Source of the DNA: an uncultured Flavobacterium sp.
GTDB taxonomy: Bacteria; Bacteroidota; Bacteroidia; Flavobacteriales; Flavobacteriaceae
Reading direction: 5' to 3'
DNA length: 9,299 bases
Assembly (NCBI RefSeq): GCF_946478785.1
Contig: NZ_CAMLDD010000049.1
Span: 1-9,299 of the forward strand
In this document: positions 6,962 through 9,299 of the stretch, piece by piece
Layout: each line of letters opens with the position of its first letter
Position numbering within the stretch: the first letter of the stretch is position 1
The notes under the pieces: generated by a model
Database searches by the model: none
Told to the model about the DNA's origin: nothing
What the model saw: only the letters and a program-made list of their open reading frames with translations
Program-made: the position numbers and the translations under genes

Positions 6962-8155
6962 CTATGATTTGCGTTTTAAAATTTCATTTTTGGTATTGGG
7001 TTTGAATGTGGCTCCGGCGCATCGCATGACAGCATCAAACCCGTACCGGCTTTTCATTTTATCCATAGCGGTGTATAAGGCGAGCATTTCCTCTGTGTCC
7101 TGAAAAAGATCAATCTGATATGTCCCTCTTACCAGTCCACTAAAACGGATTCCAATAAGGCGCAGCCGCATGCGTCGCTGATATAATTTCTCAAACAAAT
7201 CCGTTACGGTTTTAGTCAGGATATGATCAGCAGAGGTATACTGTACACGGCACTGTTTAGTCTCGGTATCAAAATTGGCATATCGTATTTTAATAACCAC
7301 AGTTGAAGTCAGCCATTCCTCCGAACGCAATTGAAAAGCGAGTTTTTCCACCATCCCCAAAATCACTCTGTAAAGTCTGGGTATATCGATGGTATCCTCA
7401 CCAAAAGTATGTTCTGTTGATATCGATTTTCTTTCGATAGAAGGTTCAACAGGATTATCATCTATGCCATTGGCTTTTTTCCACAGTTCCAGGCCATTTT
7501 TGCCCATCATTTGCTGCAATACCTCAGGGGGCATTTCCGATAAGGTCTGGATTCTCCGGATCCCAATTCGCGAAAGCAGCTGAAAAGTTTTATCGCCCAC
7601 CATTGGAATTTTCTGGATGGAGAGCGGGTTTAAAAATGGCTGAACCAAATGCTGTGGGATTTCCAGGTTCAGTTTTTGTTTACCTTCACCAGTTCCGATT
7701 TTAGAGACGGTTTTGTTAACGGATAAGGCAAAGGTGAGGGGCAAACCCGTTTCTTTTGTAATGGTGTGAGCCAGCTCACTGGTCCACTTGTAGCTGCCAT
7801 GGAATTTGTCCATCCCGGTAATATCAAGATAAAATTCATCAATACTGGCTTTTTCTACAACTGGTGCTTTTTCCTGTATGATCTCGGTAATGTCATGGGA
7901 GAGCTTGGAGTATAATTCCATGTCGCCTTTCATGATTTTGGCCTGCGGGCAGAGCTTCATGGCCATATGGATGGGCATGGCAGAACGCACTCCAAAGCGC
8001 CGGGCTTCATAAGAGCACGATGCCACGACACCTCTCTCGCCGCCCCCGATGATGAGCGGTATCCCGTTAAGTTCTGAATTTGTCAGTCTTTCGCAGGACA
8101 CGAAAAACGTATTCATATCGATGTGCACAATTGACCTTTCCATCCTCTTTTGCAT
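6962..8155 (-). CDS. dinB: Y-family DNA polymerase (DinB/Pol IV-like)
   Basis: A translesion polymerase that copies damaged template without proofreading. Catalytic residues are present: Asp13 in HIDMNTFF and Asp106-Glu107 in ASIDEFYLD, with Phe18 at the steric-gate position. The rest is standard: palm/fingers (to about 170), a thumb with helix-hairpin-helix (LSIQKIPMVGDKTFQLLSRIGI, roughly 178-199) and a little-finger domain (about 245-345). QIDLF at 347-351 matches the beta-clamp binding motif; a 46-residue tail with MKSRYGFDAVMR follows it. An active site separates it from ImuB proteins, which have lost it. It is translationally coupled to dnaE2. Two starts are possible: ATG at 8155, or ATG at 8143 (MERSIVHIDMN), preceded by AAAAGAGG and closer in length to other DinB N-termini. 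A promoter box ending only 11 nt before 8155 favours the inner start. Confidence 0.93.
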   Translation of the reverse strand: MQKRMERSIVHIDMNTFFVSCERLTNSELNGIPLIIGGGERGVVASCSYEARRFGVRSAMPIHMAMKLCPQAKIMKGDMELYSKLSHDITEIIQEKAPVVEKASIDEFYLDITGMDKFHGSYKWTSELAHTITKETGLPLTFALSVNKTVSKIGTGEGKQKLNLEIPQHLVQPFLNPLSIQKIPMVGDKTFQLLSRIGIRRIQTLSEMPPEVLQQMMGKNGLELWKKANGIDDNPVEPSIERKSISTEHTFGEDTIDIPRLYRVILGMVEKLAFQLRSEEWLTSTVVIKIRYANFDTETKQCRVQYTSADHILTKTVTDLFEKLYQRRMRLRLIGIRFSGLVRGTYQIDLFQDTEEMLALYTAMDKMKSRYGFDAVMRCAGATFKPNTKNEILKRKS

Positions 8156-8166
8156 TTTATACCAGT

Positions 8167-8174
8167 CAAAATTA
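8167..8174 (-). promoter_or_regulatory. Bacteroidota -7 promoter box of dinB-dnaE2
   Basis: TAATTTTG on the minus strand is an exact match to the Bacteroidota -7 consensus TAnnTTTG. Transcription would start near 8160, leaving a leader of only about 5 nt to the outer dinB start or about 18 nt to the inner one. No clean -33 TTG is present at the usual distance, which fits a promoter needing an activator or responding to damage. Confidence 0.45.
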
Positions 8175-8185
8175 GTACAGATAGT

Positions 8186-8209
8186 AACATTATTTAAAAA
8201 TATTATGTT
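8186..8209. promoter_or_regulatory. Imperfect dyad upstream of dinB, possible operator
   Basis: AACATTATTT (8186-8195) and ATATTATGTT (8200-8209) are inverted repeats matching at 8 of 10 positions around an AAAA spacer. The dyad starts 12 bp upstream of the dinB -7 box, covering the -33 area, where a repressor or activator would act. It is AT-rich, so chance symmetry is possible, and no known LexA box is recognised. Confidence 0.22.
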
Positions 8210-8475
8210 CTAATTTATAACAAATTTGTGCAATCAGTTTTTTCTGATAGTGGGGTAGCGTGTAAATATTGAAAACTTTGAAAAACAGAAAGATTAAGAA
8301 AAGGTAAAAAGATTTTTTTTTAATGTGTTTTTTCTGAATTATGGATTAACTTTACAGTCCCCTTATCCGATTTGAGTATCATTTTGCAGTTTTAAAGTGC
8401 GAGATCTGTACGGTTGAATATACCGTTTATCCAAAGCAGTTTATTATTTTATCGTTTAACGTAAATTGTAGTAAA

Positions 8476-8931
8476 ATGGCATTTGAAAATTACAATTCCA
8501 AAAGGTTTATTTATCTGGCCGATGACGACAGCGATGACAGGGAGTTCTTTGCTGATGCGCTGAGTGAAATTGACCTTGATGTTATCCTAAAACAAGAGCA
8601 CGACGGCATGCATTTAATGGATAGCCTCCTTACGCTTTCCGAATCAGAGCTTCCCGATTTTATTTTCCTTGATATCAATATGCCGGGAAAAACAGGACTG
8701 GAATGTCTTCAGGAGATTAGAAATCTTTCCGGAGGTCTGAAAGAAGTAAATATTGTGATGCTTTCCACAAGCAGTGATCCGGAAAATATCCGCAGGGCAT
8801 CAGAGCTCGGTGCTACTTTTTATGCGGTAAAGCCCAGCTGTTTTGAGAGGCTTAAATCTTTGCTTGAAGAGGTGCTGTCGATGGATCTTGTTGGGGCGGG
8901 TGAAGGAAATAAAAAGTTTCTTTTGGTTTAG
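8476..8931 (+). CDS. Single-domain CheY-like response regulator
   Basis: A 151-residue cytoplasmic receiver domain with no output domain. The acidic pocket is Asp16-Asp18 (LADDDSDD), the phosphoacceptor is Asp66 in FLDINMPGKTG, the switch residue is Ser97 in MLSTSS, and the conserved Lys is Lys119 in VKPS. All five key positions needed for phosphorylation are present. The C-terminal ~15 residues (MDLVGAGEGNKKF) extend past the last helix. Such stand-alone receivers act by protein contact or phosphotransfer rather than DNA binding, and in Bacteroidota they are often partners of hybrid kinases or bacteriophytochromes. No kinase gene is adjacent here. It is transcribed away from dinB. The ATG at 8476 follows an A-rich stretch without a Shine-Dalgarno sequence, as is usual in the phylum. 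The fold is certain; the pathway is unknown. Confidence 0.92.
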   Translation: MAFENYNSKRFIYLADDDSDDREFFADALSEIDLDVILKQEHDGMHLMDSLLTLSESELPDFIFLDINMPGKTGLECLQEIRNLSGGLKEVNIVMLSTSSDPENIRRASELGATFYAVKPSCFERLKSLLEEVLSMDLVGAGEGNKKFLLV

Positions 8932-9299
8932 TTTCTTTTTTTTTAGTTTAGTCATAAGTGACCTTAATAAACTTGCTGCTATCGAAAGCGCGATTTAATT
9001 AGCGGGTTGCGGGCAGGATAATGTTTCTGAAGATCGAATTTCACCCAATAGCTGTTTTTGATCATTTACGTATCTTTCTTTACTGTTTCGAAATAAAGCT
9101 TTTTTCTCTTTTTGATGTACAAATGGGCAAAAATCTAATTGGGATGATGAGCATCGTCAATTGTATTTAATAATGTTTTTTAGGAGCTAATCCCGCTATC
9201 CGTTACAATCTTTTGTGCCGAACACCGGCACAAAAGGATTTCCTCTTCTATCCTTTAGATTTGTTACAAAGATTTAAAGTAATTTTAATAACAACCAAA
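8932..9299. other. Intergenic region downstream of the response regulator
   Basis: This 368-bp region has no credible gene on either strand. A T-run at 8935-8944 just after the regulator's stop may end its transcript, though no strong stem precedes it. The only clear structure is the hairpin repeat near the right end, listed separately. The next gene begins beyond the window. Confidence 0.6.
9182..9258. repeat. Hairpin-containing intergenic repeat (Flavobacterium-type)
   Basis: A perfect 11-bp stem (9210-9220 with 9226-9236, arm CTTTTGTGCCG) encloses a 5-nt loop, preceded by AGGAGCTAATCCCGCTATCC and followed by a pyrimidine-rich ATTTCCTCTTC. From memory, very similar units (TCCCGCTATCCGTT with a CTTTTGTGCC hairpin) recur between genes in Flavobacterium genomes, like REP elements. 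No T-tract follows on either strand, so it is not a standard terminator. Only one copy is in the window, so repetitiveness is not shown by this sequence. Confidence 0.5.

Larger units (their letters stand above)
8156..8475. other. Divergent intergenic region between dinB and response regulator
   Basis: This 320-bp gap holds the dinB promoter elements listed separately. No ImuA, LexA or S24-type repressor gene, which often accompany such cassettes, fits here. For the plus-strand regulator, TACGGTTG near 8409 is a one-mismatch -7 box, about 60 nt before the start codon. A T9 run occurs near 8313-8321. No RNA gene is recognised. Confidence 0.5.

Noticed and set aside
9210..9236. Rho-independent terminator
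   Set aside because: The stem is good but neither strand has a T-tract after it, and the nearest gene end is about 280 bp away.
1..9299. CRISPR array
   Set aside because: No regularly spaced direct repeats of suitable length were seen, and no cas gene.

Overview
The window looks like chromosomal DNA of a Bacteroidota member, most likely a Flavobacterium-like genus. Reasons: the genes are AT-rich, a perfect TAnnTTTG promoter box (the Bacteroidota -7 element) lies in front of dinB, the DnaE and Y-family proteins are of the kind I know from Flavobacteriia, and the right end carries a hairpin-containing intergenic repeat I associate with Flavobacterium genomes. The genus is inference; the phylum is fairly secure.

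Left part (1-1850): the edge and ruins of an integrated element. A minus-strand terminator hairpin (103-137) follows the last ~23 nt of a tRNA gene (205-227), whose 5' part is missing; this is what an attachment site at a tRNA 3' end looks like. Next come a pair of TGCACC repeats 11 bp apart, then two adjacent tyrosine recombinase genes on the plus strand, both dead (327-865 and 877-1108). The second stops exactly at a 123-bp segment bounded by 13-bp inverted repeats (1109-1231). The remaining ~620 bp to the ligase gene is very AT-rich, has no credible gene, and contains a second inverted-repeat pair (1582-1739).

Middle (1788-3803, minus strand): a small operon with its own sigma70-like promoter. 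It encodes a DUF3606 protein, a small conserved protein broken by a frameshift and a stop, and an ATP-dependent DNA ligase of the LigD type. The ligase has a complete nucleotidyltransferase and OB-fold but only the first ~60 residues of the polymerase domain and no phosphoesterase domain. No Ku gene is present.

Right-middle (3899-8155, minus strand): a two-gene translesion-synthesis operon, dinB (catalytically intact Y-family polymerase with a QIDLF clamp-binding motif) followed 3 nt later by a short DnaE-family alpha subunit (error-prone, DnaE2/ImuC-like). The likely partnership is bypass of damaged template by DinB and extension by DnaE2, as in other Y-family/DnaE2 mutagenesis cassettes.

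Right end (8156-9299): a 320-bp divergent promoter region, a single-domain CheY-like response regulator on the plus strand, and 368 bp of intergenic DNA holding the hairpin repeat. Together the window joins DNA-repair and mutagenesis genes to an element boundary. Whether the repair genes were cargo of that element cannot be decided without the other end.
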